The notes: generated from the sequence alone by a model not told the origin. Shown: positions 9,506 to 18,417, numbered from the stretch's first letter. The stretch: 64,000 bases of DNA from Labedella populi (GCF_004078655.1 NZ_RZNC01000001.1:1-64000); one strand, 5' to 3'. Numbers and translations are program-made.

Positions 9506-10252
9506 ATGGACATCACCCACCGCACCGTCCTCATCGTGGGAGGCACGTCGGGCATCGGGCTGGGGCTCGCGCGACGATTCGCCGCAGCTAGCAGCACCGT
9601 GGTCGTCGGGGGTCGCGACACCAGTCGGGTCGACGACCTCGAGACTGTCGCGATCGACGTGACCGACGCCGATTCGATCGCGCGTGCCCGCGACGAGGTG
9701 CTCTCCGCGCACCCCGACCTCGACGTCGTCGTGACGATGTCGGGCGTCATGCTCATGGAGGACCTGCAGGACCCGGCGCACGCGGCGAGCGCCGAGACGA
9801 CGATCGCGGTGAACCTGCTCGGCACGATCCGCGTGATCGACGCCTTCACTCCGCACCTCCTCGCGCGGGGCGACGCGGACATCATCACGGTGTCGTCGGG
9901 GATCGCGTTCCTCCCCTTCCCACCCATGCCGTCGTACGGCGCCTCGAAGGCCGGGGTGCACGCGTACACGGAGTCACTGCGCGCCCAGCTCGACGGCACG
10001 GGCGTCCGAGTGACCGAGGTCGTCCCGCCGGCCGTCGCGACGGCCGGCCAGGAGAAGGTCAACCCGGCTGCCCTGCCGCTCGACGCCTACCTCGACGAGG
10101 CTCTCGCGCTCCTCTCGGCGGACCCGACGCCGAACGAGATCGTGGTGACCGCGGCACAGCGCTTGCGCTGGGCGGAGCGCGACGGCACCTACGCCGAGCT
10201 GCTCGCGGTCCGGTCGCAGGCCCTCTCGATGCTGTCGGGCCGCGCAGGCTGA
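9506..10252 (+). CDS. Short-chain dehydrogenase/reductase (DltE-like)
   Basis: A 248-residue classical SDR. The nucleotide-binding turn is 'IVGGTSGIGLGLARR' near the N terminus, and the catalytic Tyr and Lys lie in 'PSYGASKAGVHAYTE' with the preceding Ser in 'ITVSSGIAF'. The DltE-like substrate loop is seen in 'VTEVVPPAVAT'. A strong AGAAGGAGA site precedes the ATG. It is divergent from the MmyB-type regulator, which probably controls it. The substrate is not deducible. Confidence 0.9.
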   Translation: MDITHRTVLIVGGTSGIGLGLARRFAAASSTVVVGGRDTSRVDDLETVAIDVTDADSIARARDEVLSAHPDLDVVVTMSGVMLMEDLQDPAHAASAETTIAVNLLGTIRVIDAFTPHLLARGDADIITVSSGIAFLPFPPMPSYGASKAGVHAYTESLRAQLDGTGVRVTEVVPPAVATAGQEKVNPAALPLDAYLDEALALLSADPTPNEIVVTAAQRLRWAERDGTYAELLAVRSQALSMLSGRAG

Positions 10253-10311
10253 GCGCTGGGCCGAGCATCGGGGGCCGATCGGGTTCCTGTCACGCCACTA
10301 CAGTCGGTGTC

Positions 10312-11187
10312 ATGCAGCGACGCGACGATGCCCCCGCACCCCACACGACAGACGGAACACCCGCTCCCCGCACGGTCTGGGTGAGCGGATCGTCGGGCAA
10401 ACTCGGCAGCGAGGTCGTGCGGCAGCTGCGGGAGGCGGGTGACCAGGTCATCGAGGCCGACCTCGTCGGCGAGTCACCCGTCGACCTGCTCGATCCCGCG
10501 GCCGTCGCCGACTCGATGCGCGGGGCCGACGCCGTCGTCCACTGCGCGGCGATCCCCGCGCCCGTGAACATCGAGCCCGTCGACCTCATGCGCATCAACA
10601 CGTTGTCGTGCTTCAACGCTCTCGAGCAGGCCTGGCTTGCGGGAATCCAGGTCGCCGCCGTAGCGTCGAGCGCCTCGATCTACGGCCCGGCCTGGTCGGA
10701 GGAGTGGGCGTCGCCACCCTTGCGCTTCGACTCCGTCCCCGTCGACGAGGACACCCCGCTCATCTTCGTCGACCCCTACGCGCTGTCGAAGGACGTGACC
10801 GAGAGCACGAGCCGCATGTTCGCGCGCCGCGGCATGACCGTGACGGCGCTGCGCTTCCACTGGATCGCCTCCGTCGAGCAGGCGCGCGAGCGGGCGGCGA
10901 CCGAGCCGGAGGAGGAGGGAGCGGTCGGTCTGTGGGGATACACGGATCTGAACGACGCCGCCCGCGCGTGCATCCTCTCGCTCGATCCGCTCCCCGCGCA
11001 CCGCGGCTACGAGGCCCTCGTGATCGTCGCGGACGACACCCTCTCGGACGTGCCGACGGAGGAACTCCTCGACCGACACCTGCCGACGATCACACGACTC
11101 CGCCCGATCGCCGGGGCGGGAAGCGCGTTCGACTCGTCGCGAGCGGCCGAGACCATCGGTTGGCGGCCGGAACGCTCCTGGCGCTGA
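10312..11187 (+). CDS. NAD-dependent epimerase/dehydratase-family protein
   Basis: A 291-residue extended SDR. The N-terminal dinucleotide site is 'VSGSSGKLGSEVVRQL', a Ser-rich catalytic strand occurs in 'VASSASIYGP', and the Tyr-x3-Lys pair is in 'DPYALSKDV'. The C terminus ends in 'TIGWRPERSWR', typical of sugar-nucleotide epimerase relatives. It could be an epimerase, dehydratase or aldose dehydrogenase. It follows the SDR by about 60 bases on the same strand and may share its transcript. A second short reading frame overlaps its 3' end. Confidence 0.88.
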   Translation: MQRRDDAPAPHTTDGTPAPRTVWVSGSSGKLGSEVVRQLREAGDQVIEADLVGESPVDLLDPAAVADSMRGADAVVHCAAIPAPVNIEPVDLMRINTLSCFNALEQAWLAGIQVAAVASSASIYGPAWSEEWASPPLRFDSVPVDEDTPLIFVDPYALSKDVTESTSRMFARRGMTVTALRFHWIASVEQARERAATEPEEEGAVGLWGYTDLNDAARACILSLDPLPAHRGYEALVIVADDTLSDVPTEELLDRHLPTITRLRPIAGAGSAFDSSRAAETIGWRPERSWR

Positions 11188-11456
11188 CCCCCCTGGGCTG
11201 TACCACCTCCTTCGGAGACGGCTTTCCGTCCGTCATCGCTCCCGAGCGGTTCGAGGAGTTCGCGCCGGGCCTCGACCCCGAGCTGTTGAAGCTCATCCAG
11301 AAGACGGCCGCGATGGAACCCGACGAGATCAGCTCGTTCTACGGTCCGGTCAGCGCCGAGAGTCCGGCAGGGACGGCGAACGCCCGGCGACTCGGTCGGC
11401 TCCTCACGACGAGGATGGGCCGCCGGACGTTCGGCATCTGCGCGCGCATGGACTGA
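11160..11456 (+). CDS. Possible small lipoprotein-like reading frame
   Basis: A 98-codon frame overlapping the last 28 bases of the epimerase-like gene. From the TTG at 11160 it reads a short hydrophobic segment ending in 'LTPLGC', a lipobox-like sequence, then a hydrophilic stretch with 'PERFEEFAPGLDPELL' whose composition looks coding. There are no positive charges before the hydrophobic segment and no ribosome site, so the start is doubtful; an internal ATG at 11313 is another option. I recognise no domain. Confidence 0.35.
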   Translation: MAAGTLLALTPLGCTTSFGDGFPSVIAPERFEEFAPGLDPELLKLIQKTAAMEPDEISSFYGPVSAESPAGTANARRLGRLLTTRMGRRTFGICARMD

Positions 11457-11474
11457 GCGCGGAATCTCGACGAC

Positions 11475-12878
11475 TCAGTGTGCGTCGACCGGGATCGCCG
11501 ACCCGCGCACGGTCCTCGCCCATGCCTGCGTGGCGACCTGGACGGCGTCCCACGGGGAGCCGAGCGGAGGCGTGTAGGAGAGGTCGAGGTCGCTCATCGC
11601 CTCGACCGTCATGCCGTGGTGGAGCGCGGTCGCGAACGTGTCGACGCGCTTCGCGATCTCCGCACCGCGGGTTCCGACGAGCTGCGCGCCCAGGAGCCGT
11701 CCGTCGCTCGTGTCTCCGGTGATGCGGATGCTGATCGGCGTCGCGCCCGGGTAGTACGCCTTGTGGTCGTCGGCGACGGCCGTCGCACTGCGGGGCGCGA
11801 GACCGGCACCGACGGCCTCGAGGTCGCGGAGACCGGTGCGGGCGGCGACGAGGTCGAACACCTTCACGACCTGCGTGCCGAGGCTCCCCGCGAAGCGCGC
11901 GTCGCCGCCGATCGCGTTCTCCCCCGCGACCCGGCCCTGCTTGTGCGCGGTGGTCCCCAGCGGGAGGTAGGTGACGCCGAGCAGCCGGTGATGCGTCACG
12001 ACGCCGTCGCCGGCGGCCCAGACGTGAGGGAGGCCCGTGCGCATCCGCTCGTCGACCACGACGGCTCCACCCGGACCCGTCGTCGCGCCAGCGGCGGTGA
12101 GCAGACCCGTGTTGGGGCGGACGCCGACGACGACGAGCACGAGGTCGGCGGTCCGCGCGAACGACCCGGAGTCGTCCTCGCCGGCGACGGTGAGTCGCCC
12201 GCCGGCTCGAGTCACGGCGCCGACGCGGGCGCCGGTCACGACGTCGACGCCGTTCCGCGTGAGCTCGTCGTGAACGAGCGATCCGAGCTCGGGGTCGAGC
12301 GTCGACAGCACTTCGGGTCCACGCTGCAACTGCGTGACGGCGAGCCCGCGGACGGTGAGGGCCTCGGCCATCTCGAGACCGACGTATCCGGCACCCACGA
12401 TGATCGCGGTGCGGGGATCGCGCTCGTCGAGGTACCGCTCGAGAGCGAAGGTGTCGCCCATCGAGTGCAGCACGTGCACGCCGTCGTCGGGTCCGAGACC
12501 GTCCTGCCCTCCGATCCCCGCGATGCCAGCGGTGGAAGGCGACGCCCCGGTCCCGACCATCAACTCGTCGTAGGCGAGGACGTCATCGGAGCCGTCGGCG
12601 TTCCGCACCGTGAGCTTCCGCCCGGACACGTCGATGCCCGTCGCGAGGGTGTCGAGCCGCAGCCGCATGCCGGTCGCTTCGAGGTCGGCGTGGGTGCGGT
12701 GCGCGAGCGACTGCCACGGGTCCACCTCGCGCGAGAAGTAGTACGGGATCCCGCAGATGGAGAAGTTCGGGAACGAGTCGGCGACGACGACGGTGACGTC
12801 GACCGAGGGGTCGAGTTCGCGGGCGCGCAGTGCGGTGGAGATTCCGGCGTCGCTTCCGCCGATCGCTACGAGATGCAT
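11475..12878 (-). CDS. CoA-disulfide-reductase/NADH-oxidase-like flavoprotein
   Basis: A 467-residue FAD/NAD(P)-dependent enzyme of the single-cysteine disulfide reductase group (CoA-disulfide reductase, NADH oxidase, NADH peroxidase). The redox residue is Cys42 in 'NFSICGIPYYFSREV'; NAD(P) binding is seen in 'IIVGAGYVGLEMAEAL', FAD binding in 'VWAAGDGV', and the C-terminal dimerisation domain ends near 'YTPPLGSPWDAV'. The ATG at 12878 has GAAAGG upstream. It lies 11 bases after the aquaglyceroporin stop and is probably cotranscribed with it. In this arsenic locus a thiol-reducing role supporting arsenate reduction is plausible but inferred. Confidence 0.88.
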   Translation of the reverse strand: MHLVAIGGSDAGISTALRARELDPSVDVTVVVADSFPNFSICGIPYYFSREVDPWQSLAHRTHADLEATGMRLRLDTLATGIDVSGRKLTVRNADGSDDVLAYDELMVGTGASPSTAGIAGIGGQDGLGPDDGVHVLHSMGDTFALERYLDERDPRTAIIVGAGYVGLEMAEALTVRGLAVTQLQRGPEVLSTLDPELGSLVHDELTRNGVDVVTGARVGAVTRAGGRLTVAGEDDSGSFARTADLVLVVVGVRPNTGLLTAAGATTGPGGAVVVDERMRTGLPHVWAAGDGVVTHHRLLGVTYLPLGTTAHKQGRVAGENAIGGDARFAGSLGTQVVKVFDLVAARTGLRDLEAVGAGLAPRSATAVADDHKAYYPGATPISIRITGDTSDGRLLGAQLVGTRGAEIAKRVDTFATALHHGMTVEAMSDLDLSYTPPLGSPWDAVQVATQAWARTVRGSAIPVDAH

Positions 12879-12889
12879 GACGTGGCCTT

Positions 12890-13660
12890 TCAGAGTTTCG
12901 CGTCGACGGAGTGGGGGACCACGACGTCGTCGGCCGCGCGAGCGGCGGTGGGATAGAGCACGAGCACCAGGGCGAGGCCGACGACCCCACCGAGGAGCTG
13001 CATGAGGATGAAGGGCGGCACGGAGCCGGGCGCGATGCCGGCGAACGTGTCGCTGAACACGCGACCCACGGTCACGGCAGGGTTCGCGAAGGACGTCGAG
13101 CTGGTGAACCAGTACGCCGCCCCGATGTATGCGCCGACCGCGGCCGCCGTGACCGAGCCGCTCGCCGTTCGAGCGAGAGAGAAGACGAGAAGCACCAGTC
13201 CGGCCGTGGCGACCACTTCCGCGACGAGATGCCCACCGGTTGCGCGGTCGGTCGAGGCGAGCTGCCATGGCACGTCGAACATGACGTTCGCGAGGACCGC
13301 CCCGGCACTCCCGCCGAGGACCTGGGCGACGATGTACGGAGCGACGTCGCGCAGCGGCAGTCCCGTATCGGATCGTGCTCCGATCACCCAGTCGACGAGG
13401 GTGACGACGGGATTGAAGTGCGCGCCGGACACGGGTCCGAACATGAGGATCAACACCGCCAAGCCCAGTGCGGTCGCGAGGCTGTTCTCGAGGAGCTGCA
13501 GGCCGACGTCGTCGGGCGACAGCTCTGCAGCCGCGATCCCGGAGCCGACCACGATCGTCACGAGCAGACCGGTGCCGAGGAATTCGGCTACGAATCGTCG
13601 AGCCAGATGCGGACGCGCGGGTGTCGGGTCGGGGAGTGAGTGATCCATGTTGAGTGCCAT
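12890..13660 (-). CDS. aqpS: MIP-family aquaglyceroporin, arsenic-locus type
   Basis: A 256-residue major intrinsic protein with six membrane segments. The two pore half-helices are 'SGAHFNPVVTLVDW' (an NPV in place of NPA) and 'SFANPAVTVGR'. In ars operons such channels (AqpS type) let arsenite made by ArsC flow out of the cell down its gradient. The neighbours, an ArsR-ArsC fusion divergently encoded and a second ArsC, support that role; the symbol is by context and fold. An alternative ATG lies at 13648. It shares a short promoter region with the divergent arsR-type gene. Confidence 0.85.
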   Translation of the reverse strand: MALNMDHSLPDPTPARPHLARRFVAEFLGTGLLVTIVVGSGIAAAELSPDDVGLQLLENSLATALGLAVLILMFGPVSGAHFNPVVTLVDWVIGARSDTGLPLRDVAPYIVAQVLGGSAGAVLANVMFDVPWQLASTDRATGGHLVAEVVATAGLVLLVFSLARTASGSVTAAAVGAYIGAAYWFTSSTSFANPAVTVGRVFSDTFAGIAPGSVPPFILMQLLGGVVGLALVLVLYPTAARAADDVVVPHSVDAKL

Positions 13661-13683
13661 CTTGACCGATCATCATAGTTCAG

Positions 13684-13693
13684 TCAATATTGA
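13684..13693. promoter_or_regulatory. 10-bp palindrome, candidate ArsR operator
   Basis: TCAATATTGA is a perfect palindrome in the short, locally AT-rich interval between the divergent aqpS and arsR-arsC genes. GTTCA and TGAAC arms also flank it at 13678-13682 and 13699-13703. ArsR-family proteins bind AT-rich interrupted palindromes; assignment is by position. Confidence 0.5.
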
Positions 13694-13697
13694 AACA

Positions 13698-14372
13698 ATG
13701 AACATTGAGAGAAGCGACGCGATCGATCGGCGAGCAGCGAAGCACGCCGCACTCGGCGAGCCGGCAAGACTCCGTATCGTCGACCTGCTCACGTTGGGCG
13801 ACCTCTCGCCCTCCGAGATCCGTGCCGCACTCGGCATCCCCGCGAACCTCGTCACTCATCACCTGAACACCCTCGAGGCCGTCGGCATGGTGTCCCGCTC
13901 CCGATCCGAAGCGGACAAGCGACGCAGCTACGTCCACCTCTCCGACGAAGCCCTCGAGGGCCTGACACCGGGGGCCGTGGAGCGCGCCGACAGAGTCGTG
14001 TTCGTCTGCACGGCCAATTCGGCTCGGTCGCAGCTCGCGGCCGCACTGTGGGGGCAGCAGTCCGCGATCCCCGCCGTATCCGGGGGCACACATCCTGCTG
14101 ATCGGATCGACGCCGGTGCGATCGCCGCGGCCGAGCGGCACCGCCTCCCCCTCGCTCACGAGCAGCCGCGCGCCCTCAGCGATGTACTGACCCCGAAGGA
14201 CTTCGTCGTCACCGTCTGTGACAACGCCCATGAAGAGTTGGGCGTCGCCGGGAACCTCCACTGGTCGATCCCGGACCCGGTTCGAATCGGCACCGCCGCC
14301 GCATTCGACACCACATACGCCGAGCTGCAACGACGCATCTCGGAACTCGCACCGCGGCTCGCCGCATCCTGA
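13698..14372 (+). CDS. ArsR-type regulator fused to LMW-phosphatase-like arsenate reductase
   Basis: A 224-residue two-domain protein. Residues 12-90 form a winged helix-turn-helix ('RLRIVDLLTLGDLSPSEIR', 'ANLVTHHLNTLEAVGMV'). Residues 98-224 form a low-molecular-weight-phosphatase fold whose loop is 'FVCTANSARSQ' with Cys104 and Arg110 (C-x5-R). The metal-sensing Cys-x-Cys of classical ArsR in the recognition-helix region is absent, so sensing may use other residues. I start at ATG 13698 because the longer frame from 13647 would overlap the divergent gene. About 125 bases separate it from a stand-alone ArsC. Arsenate reduction by this domain is inferred. Confidence 0.85.
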   Translation: MNIERSDAIDRRAAKHAALGEPARLRIVDLLTLGDLSPSEIRAALGIPANLVTHHLNTLEAVGMVSRSRSEADKRRSYVHLSDEALEGLTPGAVERADRVVFVCTANSARSQLAAALWGQQSAIPAVSGGTHPADRIDAGAIAAAERHRLPLAHEQPRALSDVLTPKDFVVTVCDNAHEELGVAGNLHWSIPDPVRIGTAAAFDTTYAELQRRISELAPRLAAS

Positions 14373-14497
14373 AAGCGAAGAAGCTCCGACGAGGTCGAGC
14401 GTCGCGTACTCACACTGCTCGACGAGCTCAGTGTCTCCCCTCCGTTCACCCGCACGACCGCCTGACCTCCCGCCGGCACCACCAACGAAAGCGAACC

Positions 14498-14893
14498 ATG
14501 AGCGACAAGCCCACCATCCTGTTCATCTGCCAGCACAACGCCGGTCGCTCCCAGCTCGGGGCCGCGCTGCTCGAGTACCTGGCCGGCGACCGCTTCGCTG
14601 CGACGTCGGCGGGCCTTTCCCCCGCCGAACACGTCAACGAGGCGGTCGCCGCGACGGTCGCCGAGCTCGGCGTCGACATCTCCGACCGCGTCCCCCGCGC
14701 GGTGACAGAAGCCGACCTCGACACCGCCGACATCGTCGTGCTCATGAAGCCCGGACTCAGCCTCCCGTCGACGCCGCGCGGTGAGGTGTTGGAGTGGTCG
14801 TTCCCCAACCCCGAGGCGTGGGACGTCGACGCCGTCCGGCCTTTGCGAGACGCCGTGTCGGACAAGATCCGGGCGACGATCCTCGCAGACTGA
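14498..14893 (+). CDS. arsC: Arsenate reductase, LMW-phosphatase type
   Basis: A 131-residue protein with the catalytic loop 'FICQHNAGRSQ' (Cys11-x5-Arg17) of low-molecular-weight phosphatases and ArsC enzymes, which reduce arsenate to arsenite. The His-Asn in the loop is typical of ArsC rather than of Tyr phosphatases. The C terminus has 'WSFPNPEAWD', carrying the general-acid region. In actinobacteria such enzymes often use mycothiol or thioredoxin; which one applies is not visible. It follows the ArsR-ArsC fusion on the same strand. The 125-base spacer between them contains a short open stretch but no credible start. Confidence 0.88.
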   Translation: MSDKPTILFICQHNAGRSQLGAALLEYLAGDRFAATSAGLSPAEHVNEAVAATVAELGVDISDRVPRAVTEADLDTADIVVLMKPGLSLPSTPRGEVLEWSFPNPEAWDVDAVRPLRDAVSDKIRATILAD

Positions 14894-15053
14894 CGGTCAC
14901 GCGTTCGCCGAAGCGCGACCGATCTGAATGGCGGGTTCCTCAGGGAGGGCGCAGCAACTGCCGTAGATCGCCTCGTGGACACCGGCCAGCTCGGCGACGA
15001 CCGACTCGTGGAATCGGCGTTCCCGGACCACTCGCGCGGGGTAGCGTGACCGT

Positions 15054-16298
15054 GTGACCACCCCCGATGCCGCGCTCGATGCGTCGCTCGACGCCGCGCC
15101 GCTCGACGCCGCCGATCCGCTCGCGTCTTTTCGGGACCGCTTCGTGCAGGGCGGCGACACCGTCTCCTACCTCGACGGGAACTCCCTCGGTCGGCCACTG
15201 CGGCGCACCGTCGAGCGGTTGCCCCCGTTCGTGCAGCAGGAGTGGGGCGAGCGACTCATCCGCTCGTGGGACGAGACATGGATGGGGCTGCCGTTCGAAC
15301 TCGGCGACGCGATCGGCGCCGCGACGCTCGGGGCGGCGCCCGGGCAGACGGTCGTCGGCGACTCCACGACGGTCCTCCTCTACAAGCTCATGCGGGCCGC
15401 CCTCACGGCTCGCCCGGGCCGCTCCCGCGTCGTCGTGGACGACGACAACTTCCCGACCGACCGCTTCCTCATGGAGGGCATCGCGCGGGAACTCGGCCTC
15501 GAGCTCGACATCATCGAGGTGGACCGCTCCATCGGGGTGACCCCCGACCAGCTCTCGGCGGTGGTCTCGGACGAGACGGCACTCGTCGTCCTGAGCCACG
15601 TCGCCTACCGGAGCGGCTACCTCGCGGACATGCCCGGCCTCACCCGCCTCGCGCACGACGCCGGCGCCCTCATCCTCTGGGACGTCTGCCATTCCGCTGG
15701 CGCGGTCCCGATGCAGGTGGACGAGTGGGGCGTCGACATCGCGGTCGGCTGCTCATACAAGTACCTCAATGGCGGGCCGGGAGCACCGGCGTTCGCGTAC
15801 GTCCGCCGCGGGCTCCAGGCCGAGCTCGAGCAGCCGATCCAGGGCTGGATGGGAGCGGCCGACGTCTTCGCGATGGCCGACGTCTACGTGCCGGCCGAGG
15901 GGATGCGGCGCTTCCTGAGCGGCACCCCGCCGGTCCTCGCGATGCAGCCGATAACCGACATGGTCGACCTCGTCGCCGAAGCCGGTATCGAGGCGATCCG
16001 GACGAAGTCCGTCGCCCTCACCGAGTACGCGTTGCGCCTGACGGACGCCCTGCTCGCGCCTCTCGGCGTCACCGTCTCCACCCCGCGCGACCCCGAGCTC
16101 CGCGGCAGCCATGTCACGGTGTCGCACGCCCGCTTCCGCGAGGTCACGGCGGCGCTGTGGCGCCGAGGGATCATCCCCGACTTCCGCTCACCCGACGGCC
16201 TCCGGATCGGACTGTCGCCGCTGTCGACGTCGTTCGCCGAGGTGCGCCTCGGCGTCGACGCCATCCGCGAGGAACTCGAGCGGGAGACGGCGGTCTGA
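15054..16298 (+). CDS. kynU: Kynureninase-like PLP enzyme
   Basis: A 414-residue class V aminotransferase-fold enzyme of kynureninase length, cleaving kynurenine to anthranilate and alanine in tryptophan breakdown. The N-terminal signature 'YLDGNSLGRP' and the PLP lysine Lys236 in 'CSYKYLNGGPGAPAF' are diagnostic. The C-terminal part contains 'GIIPDFRSPDGLRIGLSPLSTSF'. It starts with GTG at 15054. The TGA overlaps the ATG of ktrB, an odd partner for a tryptophan catabolic enzyme. No tryptophan dioxygenase or formamidase is visible in the window. Confidence 0.87.
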   Translation: MTTPDAALDASLDAAPLDAADPLASFRDRFVQGGDTVSYLDGNSLGRPLRRTVERLPPFVQQEWGERLIRSWDETWMGLPFELGDAIGAATLGAAPGQTVVGDSTTVLLYKLMRAALTARPGRSRVVVDDDNFPTDRFLMEGIARELGLELDIIEVDRSIGVTPDQLSAVVSDETALVVLSHVAYRSGYLADMPGLTRLAHDAGALILWDVCHSAGAVPMQVDEWGVDIAVGCSYKYLNGGPGAPAFAYVRRGLQAELEQPIQGWMGAADVFAMADVYVPAEGMRRFLSGTPPVLAMQPITDMVDLVAEAGIEAIRTKSVALTEYALRLTDALLAPLGVTVSTPRDPELRGSHVTVSHARFREVTAALWRRGIIPDFRSPDGLRIGLSPLSTSFAEVRLGVDAIREELERETAV

Positions 16299-17650
16299 TG
16301 GCGACCTTCGGCGGGCGTCCCACGATCCTTCGATCCATTCAGCCCGGCCAGCTCATCGCCCTCGCGTTCGCCGGCGTCCTGGCGATCGGCACCGCGCTAC
16401 TGTCGTTGCCCATCGCCGTGCACGGTCGCTCGGCGACGTTCATCGAGGCACTCTTCACGGCGACGAGCGCGTTGTGCGTCACGGGGCACATCGTCGTCGA
16501 CACCCCGGTCTTCTGGTCGCCGTTCGGCCAGGTCGTCATCCTCGTCCTGATCCAGATCGGCGGGTTCGGGGTGATGTCGCTCGCGACCCTCCTGGGGCTC
16601 TTCGTCGCGCGCCGCCTCGGCCTCCGCACGCGGCTCACCGCCGTGAGCGAGACGCACACGGTCGCGGTCGGCGACGTGCGCCGGGTCCTCACCGGCGTCG
16701 CCCTGATCACCCTCACGATCGAAAGCGCGGTCGCCGTTCTGCTCGCCCTCCGCTGGTGGCTCGGCTACGGCGAGGACCCCGGGCGAGCGGTCTGGCTCGG
16801 TGTCTTCCACTCCGTCTCGTCGTTCAACAACGCCGGATTCGCCCTCTTCAGCGACAACCTCATGGGCTTCGTCGCGGACCCCTGGATCTGTCTGCCGATC
16901 TGCGCCTCGGTCATCCTCGGCGGCCTCGGCTTCCCCGTGATCATGGAGCTGCGGAAGAAGTTCCGCTTCCCGCGCGCGTGGACGCTCAACACCATCACGG
17001 TCGTGGTCGGGTCGATCGTCCTGCTCGTCGTCGGCGCCGTCGTCTTGACGATCCTCGAGTGGTCGAACCCCGCGACGCTCGGTGCGCTCGACCCCGCCGG
17101 CCGCGTGCTCGGCGGGTTCACGGCGTCGGTGATGCCGAGGACCGCGGGGTTCAACTCGATCGACGTCTCGCAGATGCACCCGGCGAGCTGGCTCGTGACT
17201 GACATCCTGATGTTCATCGGCGGCGGACCGGCGGGCACGGCCGGTGGGCTCAAGATCACCACGTTCGCCGTCCTCTTCTTCATCATCGTCGCGGAACTGC
17301 GCGGAGACACGGCCGTCAACATGTTCGGCAAGCGGCTGCCCCGCTCGACGCACCGCGAGGCGCTCACGGTCGCCCTGCTGTCCGTGGCGCTCGTGATCGG
17401 TGCGACGCTCGCGATCATGCTCATGACGGACTACTCGCTCGACCGCGTCGTGTTCGAGGTCATCTCGGCGTTCGCGACCGTCGGGCTCTCAACGGGGATC
17501 ACGGCCAGCCTGCCGCCCGCCGCTCAGGCGATCCTCATCGTCCTCATGTTCATTGGGCGCCTCGGTCCCGTCGCCCTCGGCTCGGCCCTCGCTTTGTCCA
17601 CGCAGAAACGTCAGTACGAACTCCCGAAGGAGCGTCCGATCATTGGATAA
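16298..17650 (+). CDS. ktrB: Potassium uptake protein, TrkH/KtrB family
   Basis: A 450-residue membrane protein with four M1-pore-M2 repeats of the K+ transporter superfamily. The filter-like loops include 'TATSALCVTGHI', 'HSVSSFNNAGFALFS', 'SVMPRTAGFNSIDV' and 'ISAFATVGLSTGI'; each has the conserved Gly that lines the pore. The motif 'GGGPAGTAGGLKITT' is typical of KtrB/TrkG. Together with the TrkA-N protein encoded next it would form a regulated K+ (or Na+-coupled K+) uptake system in the cytoplasmic membrane. The ATG overlaps the kynU stop codon. Confidence 0.93.
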   Translation: MATFGGRPTILRSIQPGQLIALAFAGVLAIGTALLSLPIAVHGRSATFIEALFTATSALCVTGHIVVDTPVFWSPFGQVVILVLIQIGGFGVMSLATLLGLFVARRLGLRTRLTAVSETHTVAVGDVRRVLTGVALITLTIESAVAVLLALRWWLGYGEDPGRAVWLGVFHSVSSFNNAGFALFSDNLMGFVADPWICLPICASVILGGLGFPVIMELRKKFRFPRAWTLNTITVVVGSIVLLVVGAVVLTILEWSNPATLGALDPAGRVLGGFTASVMPRTAGFNSIDVSQMHPASWLVTDILMFIGGGPAGTAGGLKITTFAVLFFIIVAELRGDTAVNMFGKRLPRSTHREALTVALLSVALVIGATLAIMLMTDYSLDRVVFEVISAFATVGLSTGITASLPPAAQAILIVLMFIGRLGPVALGSALALSTQKRQYELPKERPIIG

Positions 17651-18341
17651 CCGCAACTCATTCCTCGGCCGCCGCAAGCAGCGCGACGGCGACGCGACGT
17701 CCGTGGTCGTCATCGGCCTCGGTCGTTTCGGCGGAGCGCTCGCGACCGAGCTCGTCCGATCGGGCACCGAGGTCGTCGGCGTCGACGCCGACGAGGACAC
17801 GGTGCAGTCCCTCAACGGGATCCTCACACACGTCGTCCGGGCGGACTCCACACGGCAGGCCGCTCTCGACCAGCTCGGTGTCGCGGACTTCGACCGCATC
17901 GTCGTCGGGATCGGGTCCGACATCCAGGCGAGCATCCTCACCGCCTCCCTGCTCAAGCGCATGGGCGTGCGCTCGATCTGGGCGAAAGCGATCAGCGAGC
18001 AGCACGGGCTGATCCTCGAGCAGCTCGGGGTCGACCACGTCATCTACCCCGAGGCTGACATGGGGCGGCGCGTCGCCCACCTCGTGCGCGGTTCGATGCT
18101 CGACTACGTCGAGTTCGACCAGGACCTCGTCGTCGCGAAGACGATCGCTCCGCGCGAGATCATCGGAAAGACCCTTCAGGACGCCGCTGTCCGCCGCCGG
18201 CACGGCATCACGATCGTCAAGATCAAGGGCGCCGACGGCGCCTGGCACGCCGCGGGTGCAGCGTCCGTCGTGAACGAGGGCGACACGCTCATCGTCATCG
18301 GACCGGTCGAGCGCACGGAACGGTTCGCCGCGCTCCAGTGA
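17643..18341 (+). CDS. ktrA: Potassium uptake regulatory subunit, TrkA-N/RCK
   Basis: A 232-residue cytosolic subunit. The RCK (TrkA-N) domain is seen in 'VVVIGLGRFGGALATEL', a Rossmann motif binding nucleotide, followed by the acidic strand end 'VVGVDADEDTV'; the C-terminal TrkA-C domain spans about 145-232 and ends in 'GDTLIVIGPVERTERF'. RCK rings gate the partner KtrB pore. I start at the TTG at 17643, inside the end of ktrB, because an AAGGAG box lies upstream at proper distance and no ATG or GTG fits. The eight-base overlap indicates coupled translation. Confidence 0.9.
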   Translation: MDNRNSFLGRRKQRDGDATSVVVIGLGRFGGALATELVRSGTEVVGVDADEDTVQSLNGILTHVVRADSTRQAALDQLGVADFDRIVVGIGSDIQASILTASLLKRMGVRSIWAKAISEQHGLILEQLGVDHVIYPEADMGRRVAHLVRGSMLDYVEFDQDLVVAKTIAPREIIGKTLQDAAVRRRHGITIVKIKGADGAWHAAGAASVVNEGDTLIVIGPVERTERFAALQ

Positions 18342-18417
18342 GCTGTTCCCTCTGCGGGCGCCAGACGTCGGTCGTGACGGCAAGGGGGCACGAGCCCTCC
18401 AGGTCGGAGGCGCAGAC

